NCBI GenBank assembly: GCA_963844395.1 | Contig: CAWJNX010000001.1 | Coordinates: 620,001-684,000 of the forward strand | Length of the DNA: 64,000 nt | Reading direction: 5' to 3' | DNA from: VRUE01 sp963844395 | Lineage (GTDB): Bacteria; Actinomycetota; Thermoleophilia; Solirubrobacterales; 70-9 | Made by a program: the position numbers and the translations under genes | Part shown: positions 9,329-17,503 of the stretch, piece after piece | Numbering within the stretch: position 1 is the first letter of the stretch | How the letters are laid out: every line of letters begins with the position of its first letter | Notes under the pieces: generated by a model | What the model saw: only the letters and a program-made list of their open reading frames with translations | What the model was told of the DNA's origin: nothing | The model's database searches: none

Positions 9329-10447
9329 CTAGCTGGAGCCTGCCGCAGCCTTGACGGTGAGCCAGGCGAGCAGCTCCTCAGCGCAGCGACGACCCGCCTT
9401 ACCATCGCCGTAGAGGCCCGGATCGGGGCGCTCGGCATCGCGCCGGCCGGCCAGACCCTCGAGCGCGTCGAGGGCCCTGCTTGCGTCGAGGCCGATCAAC
9501 TGGTTCCAGCCGCTCTCGATCGTCTCCCCCCACTCGGTCTCCTCGCGCAGGGTCAGGCAGGGGGTCCCGGCCAGGTAGGCCTCCTTCTGCAGGCCGCCCG
9601 AGTCGGTGAGCACCGCGCGTCCGCTGCGCAGCAGGCAGGCGAAGTCGAGGTACCCGAGCGGCTCGCAGATGTGAATGCCGGGAGCTCCGTCGAGGGCCTC
9701 CAGCAGCCCGGCCGCCGCCAGCCGAGCCCGGGTGCGGGGATGGACTGGGAAGACAAGCGGGCCGAAGCGCTCGGCGGCGGCGCGGAGGACCAGGGCGAGG
9801 CGCGCCAGCGCGGCCGCGTCGTCAACGTTGCCGGGTCGGTGGGCGGTGGCGAGCAGGTAGCCGCCACGCTCTAGCCCGAACCGTTCGAGCGCCCTCGAAC
9901 GGCGCTCGGCGATCGGTCCGATCTGGAGGGCGACGTCGGCCATCACGTCGCCGACCAGCCGCACCTGCCCGCCCAGTCCGGCCTGGCGCAGGTTCGCGAC
10001 CGCGGTCTCGGTCGAGCAGAGCAGCAGGCCTGCGAGGCGGTCGGCCACGATCCGGTTCACCTCCTCCGGCATGCTGCGATCGAAGCAACGCATCCCCGCC
10101 TCGACGTGGACCAGCGGCACGAGCAGCTTGGCGGCGACCAGGGCCCCCGCGAGGGTGGCATTGGTATCGCCGTAGACGAGCATCGCGTCGGGGCTCTCGG
10201 CCTCGACCGCGAGCTCAAGGCCGACCATCGTGGCTCCGGTCTGCTCGGCGTGGGTGCCGGACCCGACCCCCAGCTGCCGGTCCGGTGGCGGCACTCCCAG
10301 CTCCTCGAAGAAGACGGCCGACAGCTCGCGGTCGTAGTGCTGACCGGTGTGGACGAGCTTCTCCTCGGCACGCTCGCGCAGGTGCTGCGACACCGCCGCC
10401 GCCTTGACGAACTGCGGCCGGTTGCCGACGACGGTGAGGATCTTCAC
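9329..10447 (-). CDS. UDP-HexNAc 2-epimerase, WecB/WbpI type
   Basis: The product is about 372 residues and belongs to the non-hydrolysing UDP-GlcNAc 2-epimerase family. The GTG start at 10447 gives the canonical N-terminus VKILTVVGNRPQFVKAA and lies 1 nt after the upstream stop. Family motifs include VHTGQHYD, YGDTNATLAGALVA, HVEAGMR, FPVHPRTR and LTDSGGLQKEAY. WecB makes UDP-ManNAc. Because this gene closes an operon with WbpB-, WbpD- and WbpE-like genes, I infer the WbpI reaction instead, that is 2-epimerisation of UDP-2,3-diacetamido-2,3-dideoxyglucuronate to the manno form. Sequence alone does not separate the two. Confidence 0.85.
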   Translation of the reverse strand: MKILTVVGNRPQFVKAAAVSQHLRERAEEKLVHTGQHYDRELSAVFFEELGVPPPDRQLGVGSGTHAEQTGATMVGLELAVEAESPDAMLVYGDTNATLAGALVAAKLLVPLVHVEAGMRCFDRSMPEEVNRIVADRLAGLLLCSTETAVANLRQAGLGGQVRLVGDVMADVALQIGPIAERRSRALERFGLERGGYLLATAHRPGNVDDAAALARLALVLRAAAERFGPLVFPVHPRTRARLAAAGLLEALDGAPGIHICEPLGYLDFACLLRSGRAVLTDSGGLQKEAYLAGTPCLTLREETEWGETIESGWNQLIGLDASRALDALEGLAGRRDAERPDPGLYGDGKAGRRCAEELLAWLTVKAAAGSS

Positions 10448-10448
10448 T

Positions 10449-11576
10449 TCAGCGGGCACGTCCGCGACGGGTCGCCTCGACGACGGCGGCAACCTGCGCC
10501 TCCGCCAACGCCGGGCCCATCGGCAAGGCCAGCGAGGTGGCCGCCACCCGCTCGGCGGCGGGCAGAGCCTGTTCGGGAGCGTAGGGCTCCATCGCCGGCT
10601 GGCGGTGCAGGGGGGTTGTGTAATAGGCGCGGCTCTCCACTCCCGCTTCCGCCAGGTCCGCCGCGAGCCGATCGCGCTCCTCGCTGAGCACGACGTAGAG
10701 GTGGTAGCAGGACTCCCCTCCGCTCGTCTCGCGCGGTAGCTCTACCAGCTCGCCGAGGCCAGCTTCGTGGTAGGCCCGCGCGACGCGCCGCCGCGCCGCG
10801 GTCCACTCGTCCAGGTGGGGCAACAGGACCCGCAGCGAGGCCGCCTGCAGCTCATCGAGGCGCGAGTTGTAGCCGACTTCCGTGTGCGATTGCCGGTCCT
10901 CGGAACCGTGAGCTCGCAGCCGCCGGGCGCTTGCCGCCACCTCCTCGTCGTTGCTGAGGACCGCGCCGCCGTCGCCGAAGCCGCCGAGGTTCTTGGAGGG
11001 ATAGAAGCTGAAGGCGGCCGCGTCGCCGAGCGAGCCGGCGCCGCGTCCGCCGAGGGTCGCGCCGGCGGCCTGCGCTGCGTCCTCCAGCAATCGCAGGCCG
11101 TGAGCCTCGGCCAGCTCGCGCAGCTCCCCCATCAGTGCGGGGTTGCCGAAGAGGTGGACGGGAAGGAGTGCCGTCGTGCGCTCGCCGATCGCCGGCTCGG
11201 CCGTCGCGGCGGTCATAACAAAGGTGGCGGGATCGACGTCGCAGAAGACCGGTCGCGCGCCGGCGTTGACGACCGCCTCAGCGGTCGCGTAGAAGGTCAG
11301 TGCGGGCACCACGACCTCGTCGCCGGCCTGCACGCCCAGCGCCCGCAATGCGATCGTCAGCGCCTCGGTGCCGTTGGCGACGCCGACGCAGTGGCGCACG
11401 CCGACGAAGGACGCGAACTCCGCCTCGAACGCCTCGACCTCCGGGCCGAGCACGTAGCGGCCGGAGTCGAGCACGGCGCGCTGGCGCACCGCGACCTCGT
11501 CGAGCAGCGGCGCCAGCGCGGCCCGGGTGGCGAACAGCGGCACCTCCGGCGCCGCCAGACGGGGCTCCGCCTTCAT
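10449..11576 (-). CDS. DegT/DnrJ/EryC1/StrS aminotransferase, WbpE/WlbC type
   Basis: A 375-residue PLP-dependent sugar aminotransferase, usual length for the family. The PLP lysine is in FSFYPSKNLGGFGDGG, and other motifs are GVANGTEALTIAL, EDAAQAAGA and VGYNSRLDELQAASL. The ATG at 11576 overlaps the upstream acetyltransferase stop (ATGA). In the WbpB/E/D/I pathway this enzyme transaminates the 3-keto intermediate of UDP-GlcNAcA. The preceding dehydrogenase and acetyltransferase in the same operon support that assignment by context. Its stop is followed after one base by the epimerase start. Confidence 0.88.
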   Translation of the reverse strand: MKAEPRLAAPEVPLFATRAALAPLLDEVAVRQRAVLDSGRYVLGPEVEAFEAEFASFVGVRHCVGVANGTEALTIALRALGVQAGDEVVVPALTFYATAEAVVNAGARPVFCDVDPATFVMTAATAEPAIGERTTALLPVHLFGNPALMGELRELAEAHGLRLLEDAAQAAGATLGGRGAGSLGDAAAFSFYPSKNLGGFGDGGAVLSNDEEVAASARRLRAHGSEDRQSHTEVGYNSRLDELQAASLRVLLPHLDEWTAARRRVARAYHEAGLGELVELPRETSGGESCYHLYVVLSEERDRLAADLAEAGVESRAYYTTPLHRQPAMEPYAPEQALPAAERVAATSLALPMGPALAEAQVAAVVEATRRGRAR

Positions 11577-12139
11577 CGCCAACGATCCAGCAGGTCCGCC
11601 TCGGGCACCTCGCGCACGACGCGCGCCGGGACCCCCATCGCCACGGCGCGGGGCGCGATGTCGGCGGCCACCACGGCCCCGGCGGCGACGAACGCCTCCT
11701 CGCCGATCTCCACCCCCGGGCAGAGTACGACCCCCGCCCCGATCCGGCAGGCGCGCCGCAGGATCGCCCCGCGCAGCGGTTCGCCGGGGGCGTGGCGGCC
11801 CATCGTGTCGTCGTTGGCAAGGGTGACGCCGGGGCCGATGAAGACGTCGTCCTCGATCATCGAGCCAGCCGCCAGATAGCAGCGGGTCTGCACGCTGACC
11901 CGCTCGCCCAGCTCTACGCCGGGGTCGATCGAGGCGAAGCTGCCGACGGTGCAGCCGGCGCCGATCGCCGCTCCCTCGCGGATCTGGGCGTGGTCGCCGA
12001 TCCGCGCCCTGGCGCCGATCCGCGCCCCGGTATGGATCACGACGTGTCCGCCCAGCTGCACGCCCTCGCCGATCTCCACTCCCTCGCCCAGCAGCAGACC
12101 CGGGGCCAGATCGCTCGGACGCAGCACCGAGTCGCTCAC
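11573..12139 (-). CDS. Left-handed beta-helix N-acetyltransferase, WbpD/WlbB type
   Basis: A 188-residue hexapeptide-repeat acyltransferase. Imperfect [LIV]G-x4 repeats run along most of the chain (LLGEGVEIGEGVQLGGHVVI, GARIGARARIGD) and end with the usual loop and cap (AVAMGVPARVVREVPEADLL). The GTG start at 12139 overlaps the upstream dehydrogenase stop (GTGA), and its own stop overlaps the aminotransferase start. By family and position it would acetylate the 3-amino group of UDP-GlcNAc3NA with acetyl-CoA. An open frame extends 45 codons upstream but is only a shadow of the dehydrogenase. Confidence 0.87.
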   Translation of the reverse strand: MSDSVLRPSDLAPGLLLGEGVEIGEGVQLGGHVVIHTGARIGARARIGDHAQIREGAAIGAGCTVGSFASIDPGVELGERVSVQTRCYLAAGSMIEDDVFIGPGVTLANDDTMGRHAPGEPLRGAILRRACRIGAGVVLCPGVEIGEEAFVAAGAVVAADIAPRAVAMGVPARVVREVPEADLLDRWR

Positions 12140-13179
12140 GCAGGGGCTCCGCGAGGCGCCAACGCCACCGTCTCCCCGTCCGCATCGAGCGATTCCTGCA
12201 GCGCCTCCAGCACCCGCACCACCCGCAACCCCTCGGACCCACCGGTGCGGGGCGCGGCGCCGCTGCGCAGGCACTCGAGGAAGTGCTCCAGCTCAATCCT
12301 CAACGGCTCGCGGCGCGAGATCGCCGGGCTGCGCTGCTCTCCCGAGCGTGCGACGTAATCCCCGTCCCCGGCGGCGTCGGGGTCGAACCCCTTGTCGTAG
12401 ACGGTCAGCGTCCGCTCCGCCTCCATGTCGTCGAAGGTCGCCATCCGCCGCGAGCCGACCACCGTCAGCCGCCGCTCCTTGCGCGGGTCGAGCCAGGAGA
12501 CGTGGACGTGCGCAGCGAGGCCGCCGGTAAATGCCAGGTGGGCGAACACCACGTCCTCCACCCCGTCCTGCACATAGCTCTCGCCGCGGGCGCTGACCTC
12601 CTTTGGCAGCTCGCCGGTCAAAGCGAGGATCGAGGACACGTCGTGGGCGCCGAGACTCCAGAGCGCGTTCTCGTCCGCCCGTAGCTTGCCCAGGTTGAGG
12701 CGCTGGGAGTAGACGTAGCGGATGTCGCCCAGCTCGCCGGCCTCGCAGAGCTCTCGCAGGACCACCACCGCCGGGTGGTAGGCGAGCAGGTGGCCGACCA
12801 TCAGGGTCAGTCCTCGCTCGACGGCGAGCTCCACCACCCGCTCCGCCGAGGCGACGTCGCAGGAGAGCGGCTTCTCGACGAAGCAGTGCTTGCCGGCGCC
12901 GAGCACCAGCTCGGCCAGCGCCGCGTGGGTCGGCACCGGCGTCGCCACCGCGACCGCCGCGACGCTCTCGTCGGCAAGTACCTCGCTGAGGTCGGCGGTG
13001 AAGCGCGACCCGGGGAAGGAGGTCCGTGCCGTCTTCTGCTGGTCGGCGCCGGTGTCGCAGCACCAGGCCAGCTCGCAGCCGGGCATCGCGTCGAAGTTGC
13101 GAGCGAGGTTGGAACCCCAGTAGCCGAGCCCGACCACTGCGACGCGGAGCGCGCCTTCTTGCGTCCTCGAACCCTTCAA
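12136..13179 (-). CDS. Gfo/Idh/MocA oxidoreductase, WbpB/WlbA type
   Basis: An NAD-dependent sugar dehydrogenase with an N-terminal Rossmann fold (VAVVGLGYWGSNLARNF) and the catalytic motif HCFVEKPLS. It would oxidise C3 of UDP-GlcNAcA as the first dedicated step of the four-gene pathway. The frame opens at ATG 13203, whose codon overlaps the start codon of the divergent PPTase gene. TTG 13179 is preferred because GATACT lies exactly 7 nt upstream, matching the leaderless pattern seen elsewhere. The stop overlaps the acetyltransferase start. The UDP-GlcNAc 6-dehydrogenase (WbpA) that the pathway needs is not in the window. Confidence 0.87.
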   Translation of the reverse strand: MKGSRTQEGALRVAVVGLGYWGSNLARNFDAMPGCELAWCCDTGADQQKTARTSFPGSRFTADLSEVLADESVAAVAVATPVPTHAALAELVLGAGKHCFVEKPLSCDVASAERVVELAVERGLTLMVGHLLAYHPAVVVLRELCEAGELGDIRYVYSQRLNLGKLRADENALWSLGAHDVSSILALTGELPKEVSARGESYVQDGVEDVVFAHLAFTGGLAAHVHVSWLDPRKERRLTVVGSRRMATFDDMEAERTLTVYDKGFDPDAAGDGDYVARSGEQRSPAISRREPLRIELEHFLECLRSGAAPRTGGSEGLRVVRVLEALQESLDADGETVALAPRGAPA

Positions 13180-13186
13180 GCCGCTA

Positions 13187-13194
13187 AGTATCCT
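13187..13194. promoter_or_regulatory. Overlapping back-to-back -10 boxes for wbpB-like operon and PPTase gene
   Basis: On the plus strand TATCCT (13189-13194) lies 7 nt before ATG 13202. On the minus strand GATACT (13192-13187) lies 7 nt before TTG 13179. The two boxes share four base pairs, so both transcripts could not easily initiate at the same moment. Inference from spacing only. Confidence 0.4.
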
Positions 13195-13201
13195 CTCCGG
13201 C

Positions 13202-13807
13202 ATGCCTACGGATGAGGTGCACGTATGGCGCGCCGAGTTCGATCGGGCAGCTTCGCACCAAGCGCTGCGCCGGGTCCTTGCCCACTACCTGGACGAGGAG
13301 CCGGCGGCGATCGAGCTGCGCCTCGGCGAGCACGGTAAGCCGGCACTGGCGGATCCCGTTGCCAGCCTGCGCTTCAACATCAGCCACTCCGGCGGTCTGG
13401 TCCTGATCGCGATCGCGCAAGATCGTGAAGTCGGCGTCAACGTCGAGCGGATCGATCCGCGGCGTGACGTGCTCAGGTTGAGCAAGCGGACGCTCGACCC
13501 GGCCGCGGCGGCGGCCGTCCGTGCCGCCCCGGCCGGCGATCGGCCGGCGGTCTTCCACCAAGCCTGGGCTCGCCGCGAGGCGATCGCCAAGTGCCACGGC
13601 GTCGGCCTCAGGGCTCCGCTCCCGGCGACCCCGGTGGCCGTATCGACGCTTGAGGTGGGACCCGGCTTCGCTGCCGCGGTTGCCGTGGCCGGCGAATCGA
13701 TGCCGCCGCTGCGGTTCCGCCTCCTCGACAGCGGGTCCCACCGCGCTTCGAGCCATCGCCAACCGAACGGAGTTCTGCCTAGCGAGGCGAGCCCAGCGTC
13801 AGCATGA
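13202..13807 (+). CDS. 4'-phosphopantetheinyl transferase superfamily protein
   Basis: A 201-residue Sfp/HetI-type protein that would move phosphopantetheine from CoA to a carrier-protein serine. Family motifs seen: LGEHGKPAL, FNISHSGGL and WARREAIAKCHGVGL (the WxxKEAxxK block). The usual Mg-binding Asp of VGxDxE is Asn here (VGVNVERID), which may weaken catalysis. GTG 13217 is an alternative start. No carrier protein or synthase lies nearby. The 3' end overlaps the convergent sugar-transferase gene by 29 bp. Confidence 0.8.
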   Translation: MPTDEVHVWRAEFDRAASHQALRRVLAHYLDEEPAAIELRLGEHGKPALADPVASLRFNISHSGGLVLIAIAQDREVGVNVERIDPRRDVLRLSKRTLDPAAAAAVRAAPAGDRPAVFHQAWARREAIAKCHGVGLRAPLPATPVAVSTLEVGPGFAAAVAVAGESMPPLRFRLLDSGSHRASSHRQPNGVLPSEASPASA

Positions 13808-14537
13808 AGATCAGCGGCAGGGCGCCGATCGCCATCGTGCCGGCGAGGACGGGCCGCCAGTTGAGGCGTCGGGGAGCTACATGGTCGTCTCGCCGACGCA
13901 GCAGGAGTAGCAGCGGCAAGGCGATGGTCCGGCCCATGGTGGCCAGGTCGAGCGAGAAAGAGCGCGAGCGAGCGTACTCGAGGTCGAGCTTCACCTTGTC
14001 GGGCAGCAACTGGTCGCGATAGAAGCGCTCGGGATCGGCGTGCAGGCTAAGCAGATGCGGCTCGAGGCCCGCGTAGCGCAGCTGGGTCGGGCCGGTGATG
14101 CCCGGCGGCACCGAGAGGATCTCGCCGTAGTCCTCGGCGTGCAGGGCGACGAACTCCTCCAGCTCGGGGCGCGGCCCCACCAGGCTCATCTCCCCGCGCA
14201 GCACGTTCCAGAGCTGCGGCAGCTCGTCGAGACGGGTCGCACGCAGGAAGCCGCCGACGGGGGTGATGCGGCTGTCGTTTGCACCGGCCACCACATGGCC
14301 GGCATTGTCAATCCGCATCGTCCGGAACTTGACCATCTCGAAAGGTCGGCCGCGGTATCCGACCCTCCTGGCGCGGAAGAAGACCGAGCCCGGCGAGTCG
14401 AGAAAGACGGCAAGCATGACGATCAACATCGGCGCCGCGATCAACGGTGCGAGGATCGCCAAGGCGCAGACGTCGGCGATCCGCCGCGCTAGCGGGATCC
14501 GCGCCTGCCCATTATCCGATGCTCGCCGCCTCAACAA
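13779..14537 (-). CDS. Undecaprenyl-phosphate sugar-phosphate transferase (initiating enzyme)
   Basis: A 252-residue bacterial sugar transferase of the PglC/WcaJ catalytic-domain type. An N-terminal membrane helix (ICA-like segment LAILAPLIAAPMLIVMLAVF) is followed by KFRTMR, RATRLDELPQLWNVLRGEMS, LVGPRPE and PGITGPTQLRY. It would place the first sugar phosphate on undecaprenyl phosphate at the cytoplasmic face. A second hydrophobic helix near the C-terminus (VLAGTMAIGALPLIFMLTL) is beyond the usual domain. The start is TTG 14537 or TTG 14534 behind GGGAGG. It fits as the priming step for the neighbouring surface glycan genes. Confidence 0.9.
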   Translation of the reverse strand: MLRRRASDNGQARIPLARRIADVCALAILAPLIAAPMLIVMLAVFLDSPGSVFFRARRVGYRGRPFEMVKFRTMRIDNAGHVVAGANDSRITPVGGFLRATRLDELPQLWNVLRGEMSLVGPRPELEEFVALHAEDYGEILSVPPGITGPTQLRYAGLEPHLLSLHADPERFYRDQLLPDKVKLDLEYARSRSFSLDLATMGRTIALPLLLLLRRRDDHVAPRRLNWRPVLAGTMAIGALPLIFMLTLGSPR

Positions 14538-14720
14538 CCCTCCCGCTCAGGTCTCAGACGAAACCGTACCCGTATTGCCATCTGAGGATATGGGTCTCTC
14601 CTCGTACCTGTCAAGGAATCCCCACGTGCAGCGGAGGGACCTTCAGCGCTTGAATCCGCTCATAGCCGCATTCTACTGAAAATTGAGGGTATTCGCTCCC
14701 CACTATTGCCGATAGCAGGC

Positions 14721-15155
14721 TCATCGGGCTGCGGGCTGGGAGGTGACCGTGCCCTCTGGCCGCGCGCCGACCTCGGCGGCGCGGCCGACGCCTTCTCCGA
14801 TTCCATAGTGGGCGCAGATCGTCAGCTCGTGCTCGCGCAACAGCGCCCGGGTCGGATCGACGGCCGGGGCGGTACGAAGAACTTCGCGCCGGTGGGCGGT
14901 CCATAGCCGGCCCGCCGCGGCGGCGCAGTCGCGCAGCGGCAACGCGACCAGGCGCCCCCTGCGCCGACCGAGCAGCGGAACGCGCCGCTCGAGTCCGACG
15001 ATCAACCAGGTCGGCTCGCCCCCAGCGACGTCGGCGAAGACGCTGCGCACGCGTCCGACCCAGCCCCCGCCCACCTCGTCAACCTCATAGCCCAGCCATC
15101 CCATTGCCTCGGGGAGATCGGGCAGGCCGGCTGAAGGTGCGGGGGCTTCAGTCAT
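14721..15155 (-). CDS. PRC-barrel-like protein
   Basis: A 144-residue protein. Residues 20-80 (GWLGYEVDEVGGGWVGRVRS, then WLIVGLERRVPLLGRRRGRLVALPL) resemble a PRC-barrel, a small beta-barrel used in RNA- and photosystem-binding proteins and in actinobacterial stress proteins. The rest is Arg/Ala-rich. The ATG at 15155 overlaps the end of meaB by 8 bp, so the genes are co-transcribed. The function is unknown and nothing ties it to MeaB besides position. Confidence 0.6.
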   Translation of the reverse strand: MTEAPAPSAGLPDLPEAMGWLGYEVDEVGGGWVGRVRSVFADVAGGEPTWLIVGLERRVPLLGRRRGRLVALPLRDCAAAAGRLWTAHRREVLRTAPAVDPTRALLREHELTICAHYGIGEGVGRAAEVGARPEGTVTSQPAAR

Positions 15156-16110
15156 CTGCCTGCCTCGCCATCAACTCGCTCGCGGCGCTGGCGGGATCCA
15201 GTTCGCGCCGCACCACTCGCTCCAGCAAGGCGGCCGTCTCCGGATCGCCCTCTGCGGTCGCCTCCAGTCGCCGCCGCAGCCGCGAAGCGGCGATCCCCAG
15301 CACCTCGTTGCGCAGGTTGCGGGCGCGGCGCTCCTCCAGCGTGCCGGCGGCCTCGATGTGGGCGCGGTGTTCGTCGATCTTCGCCGCCAGCTCCGCGACC
15401 CCCTCGCCGCGGGCCGCCTCGGTGCGGAGAATCGGCACGTTCCAGCCCTCCGGGTCGTGCGAGAGCGCCAGCACTCCACGCACCTCGCGCACCATCGTGT
15501 CGGTCATCGGGTGGTCGGCCTTGTTGACGACGATCACGTCGGGGATCTCCATCACACCCGCCTTCAGCGCCTGGATCGAGTCGCCCGAGCCCGGCATCAA
15601 AGCCAGCACAATCGTGTCGGCGTGGTCAACGATGTCGATCTCGGCCTGGCCGACGCCAACCGTCTCGATCAGCACGTCGTCCTTGCCGGCCGCGTCCATT
15701 ACCAGCGCCACCTGCAGCGCCGCCTCCGAAAGCCCACCCAGCGCCCCCCGCGAGGCCATCGAGCGGATGAACACGCCGGGATCGAGGAAGTGGTCGGAGA
15801 GGCGGATGCGGTCGCCCAGCAGAGCGCCGCGGGTGAAGGGGCTGGAGGGATCGATCGAAAGCACCGCGACTTGGTGCTCGGTTTTGCGCAGCTCGGCGGT
15901 AAGCGCCCCGATCAGGGTGCTCTTCCCCACCCCCGGCGGACCGGTAAAGCCGACGATCCGGGCCCTGCCGGTGCGTGGGTAGACCTCGCGTACCAGCTCC
16001 CAGCCGGCCGGGTCATCGGACTCGATCAGCGTGATCGCCCGCGCCAGCGCTCGCTTGTCGCCGGCCACGAGGCGCTCAGCAAGCGGCGCAGATTTGGCGG
16101 CGTCGGGCAT
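15148..16110 (-). CDS. meaB: MeaB/ArgK-type G3E GTPase chaperone of methylmalonyl-CoA mutase
   Basis: A 320-residue P-loop GTPase. The motifs in order are Walker A GFTGPPGVGKSTLIGAL, DPSSPFTRGALLGDRIRL, switch region LIETVGVGQAE and the guanine motif VVNKAD. MeaB proteins load and protect adenosylcobalamin-dependent acyl-CoA mutases in the cytoplasm. No mutase gene is in the window, so the client could be methylmalonyl-CoA mutase or a relative. The start codon at 16110 has TAGACT 9 nt upstream on the minus strand, overlapping the -10 of the divergent acyltransferase gene. Confidence 0.93.
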   Translation of the reverse strand: MPDAAKSAPLAERLVAGDKRALARAITLIESDDPAGWELVREVYPRTGRARIVGFTGPPGVGKSTLIGALTAELRKTEHQVAVLSIDPSSPFTRGALLGDRIRLSDHFLDPGVFIRSMASRGALGGLSEAALQVALVMDAAGKDDVLIETVGVGQAEIDIVDHADTIVLALMPGSGDSIQALKAGVMEIPDVIVVNKADHPMTDTMVREVRGVLALSHDPEGWNVPILRTEAARGEGVAELAAKIDEHRAHIEAAGTLEERRARNLRNEVLGIAASRLRRRLEATAEGDPETAALLERVVRRELDPASAASELMARQADD

Positions 16111-16119
16111 TGGCGGCTG

Positions 16120-16129
16120 AGTCTAAAGT
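16120..16129. promoter_or_regulatory. Overlapping divergent -10 boxes between meaB and acyltransferase
   Basis: AGTCTAAAGT reads as TAAAGT on the plus strand (16124-16129, 10 nt before GTG 16140) and TAGACT on the minus strand (16125-16120, 9 nt before the meaB ATG). The short distances imply leaderless or nearly leaderless mRNAs. Confidence 0.4.
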
Positions 16130-16139
16130 CCCGCCCCCC

Positions 16140-16799
16140 GTGAATCGCTTCCTCCGCTTCTGCGCCCGCAACGGGATGCTGACGCCGCGCTATGTCCTGC
16201 TGCTACTGCGCTACCTGCGCCGGCGCTTTCTCACCCGAGCCGGCTGGCGCTGGCGCACCGACGGGCCGGTCTTCTTCGGCAGCGGCCTCGAACTTCAGAT
16301 CGCCCCCCGCGGCCGGGTCAACTTCGGCCGCTTCGTCTGGCTCGGACACGGCACCAAGATCCGCTGCCACGAGGGAGTGGTCGAGATCGGATCGAAGACG
16401 GTGCTCGGACAGGAGTGCACGATCTCCGCCTACGGACGGGTGCGAATCGGCGAGCAGTGTGTGATCGCCGACCGCGCCATGTTCATCGACTTCGATCACG
16501 GCGTGGTCGAAGTCGAGCGCCCGATCCGCAAGCAGGGCATCTACACCCGCGACGTCGTCGTCGGCTCCAACGTCTGGATCGGCTATGGCGCTTGCATCCT
16601 GCGCGGCGTCCGGGTCGGCGACAACTCGATAATCGGCACCAACTCGGTGGTCACCAAAGACGTGCCCGCCAACGCCGTCGTCGCCGGCATCCCGGCCAAG
16701 ATCATCCGCATGCGCGACGCACCCGAGCGGCTTCGCTGGCCCGATCCCGTCGAGCCGAACCCGCAGGCGTGGACGACGATGAAACCGCCGGACGAGTAG
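16140..16799 (+). CDS. Hexapeptide-repeat O-acyltransferase (WbbJ-like)
   Basis: A 219-residue left-handed beta-helix acyltransferase. Hexapeptide turns begin near residue 40 and the C-terminal coils carry the family signature VVVGSNVWIGYGACILRG, then IGTNSVVTKDVPANAVVAG and GIPAKIIRMR. Such enzymes acetylate sugars in surface polysaccharide using acetyl-CoA. GTG 16140 is preferred; the open frame starts at TTG 16110 on top of the meaB start codon. It is a single gene between meaB and a convergent VapBC pair, so its substrate is unknown. Confidence 0.85.
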   Translation: MNRFLRFCARNGMLTPRYVLLLLRYLRRRFLTRAGWRWRTDGPVFFGSGLELQIAPRGRVNFGRFVWLGHGTKIRCHEGVVEIGSKTVLGQECTISAYGRVRIGEQCVIADRAMFIDFDHGVVEVERPIRKQGIYTRDVVVGSNVWIGYGACILRGVRVGDNSIIGTNSVVTKDVPANAVVAGIPAKIIRMRDAPERLRWPDPVEPNPQAWTTMKPPDE

Positions 16800-16832
16800 C
16801 GCCGTCGCCTCTTGCCCGACCGACAGCGCCGC

Positions 16833-17225
16833 TCAGCCGATCGCCGCGGGGATGTCGGTCTTGGCGAAGTCGTCGCCGACGAAGAGGAGGGGATGCTCGG
16901 TGACGGATGCCGTCGCATAGGTCATGCAATCGCCGTAGTTGAGCGCCGCCGGATGGCGGCCCTTGCCGTAGCGCAGGAAGGCTTCGGCGGCGACGTTGTA
17001 GTGGCGATGGTCGAATCCAATCACCATGACTTCGTTGCTCTCGAGAAATCGGGAGAGGAGGGCATTGCCGCGAGGGCCGAAATAGCCGACGAGCACCATG
17101 GCGGTCTCAAGCAACGTGGGCGCGCCTATCGCGAGGTCGGTCGCATCGGCGATTGCGTCTTCGAGGCGGTCGTGACCGTCCTCCTCGCGGACCACGGCGA
17201 CGGCGGCGGAGCTATCGAGGACCAT
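16833..17225 (-). CDS. VapC family PIN-domain toxin
   Basis: A 130-residue PIN ribonuclease. The acidic Mg-binding residues appear in order: Asp in MVLDSSAAVAVV, Glu in APTLLETAMVLVG, Asp in ALNYGDCMTYATA and Asp in LLFVGDDFAKTDI. This is the Rv0624/Rv0623-like VapBC branch. Its start codon shares one base with the antitoxin stop (TGATG), so toxin translation depends on antitoxin translation. The target RNA cannot be told from sequence. All catalytic positions are intact. Confidence 0.9.
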   Translation of the reverse strand: MVLDSSAAVAVVREEDGHDRLEDAIADATDLAIGAPTLLETAMVLVGYFGPRGNALLSRFLESNEVMVIGFDHRHYNVAAEAFLRYGKGRHPAALNYGDCMTYATASVTEHPLLFVGDDFAKTDIPAAIG

Positions 17226-17503
17226 CAGACTCCCCCGGGGCCGTATCCGAGCAGCTCTTCCTTTTCCGCCTTCGTCATCGGCGGGCCGCCCCGCTGCTCT
17301 TTGGGGATTTGCGGCCAGATCTCAGTCTCGAGGAAGCGGCGAAGGTCCCGCCGCCGTTTCTCCTTGCCGCCGCGTTCCAGCTCGAGCCGGTCTTTCCGCA
17401 GCTTCAGGGCCTCACGTACGGCGGCGGTTTTGCTCTCGCCAGCCATCGCGGCGACTTCCGCCGCCAGGCGTACGGTCTCCTCGTCCTTGATGTTGAGCGC
17501 CAT
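17225..17503 (-). CDS. VapB family antitoxin
   Basis: A 92-residue antitoxin starting MALNIKDEETVRLAAEVAAM, the classic Rv0623-type VapB N-terminus with the Glu-Ser motif MAGESKTAAVREAL in its ribbon-helix-helix DNA-binding part. The C-terminal half is charged and would wrap the toxin. Start ATG 17503 is chosen by family alignment; an open frame reaches further upstream without family similarity. It precedes and overlaps vapC by one base. Such pairs normally repress their own promoter. Confidence 0.88.
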   Translation of the reverse strand: MALNIKDEETVRLAAEVAAMAGESKTAAVREALKLRKDRLELERGGKEKRRRDLRRFLETEIWPQIPKEQRGGPPMTKAEKEELLGYGPGGV

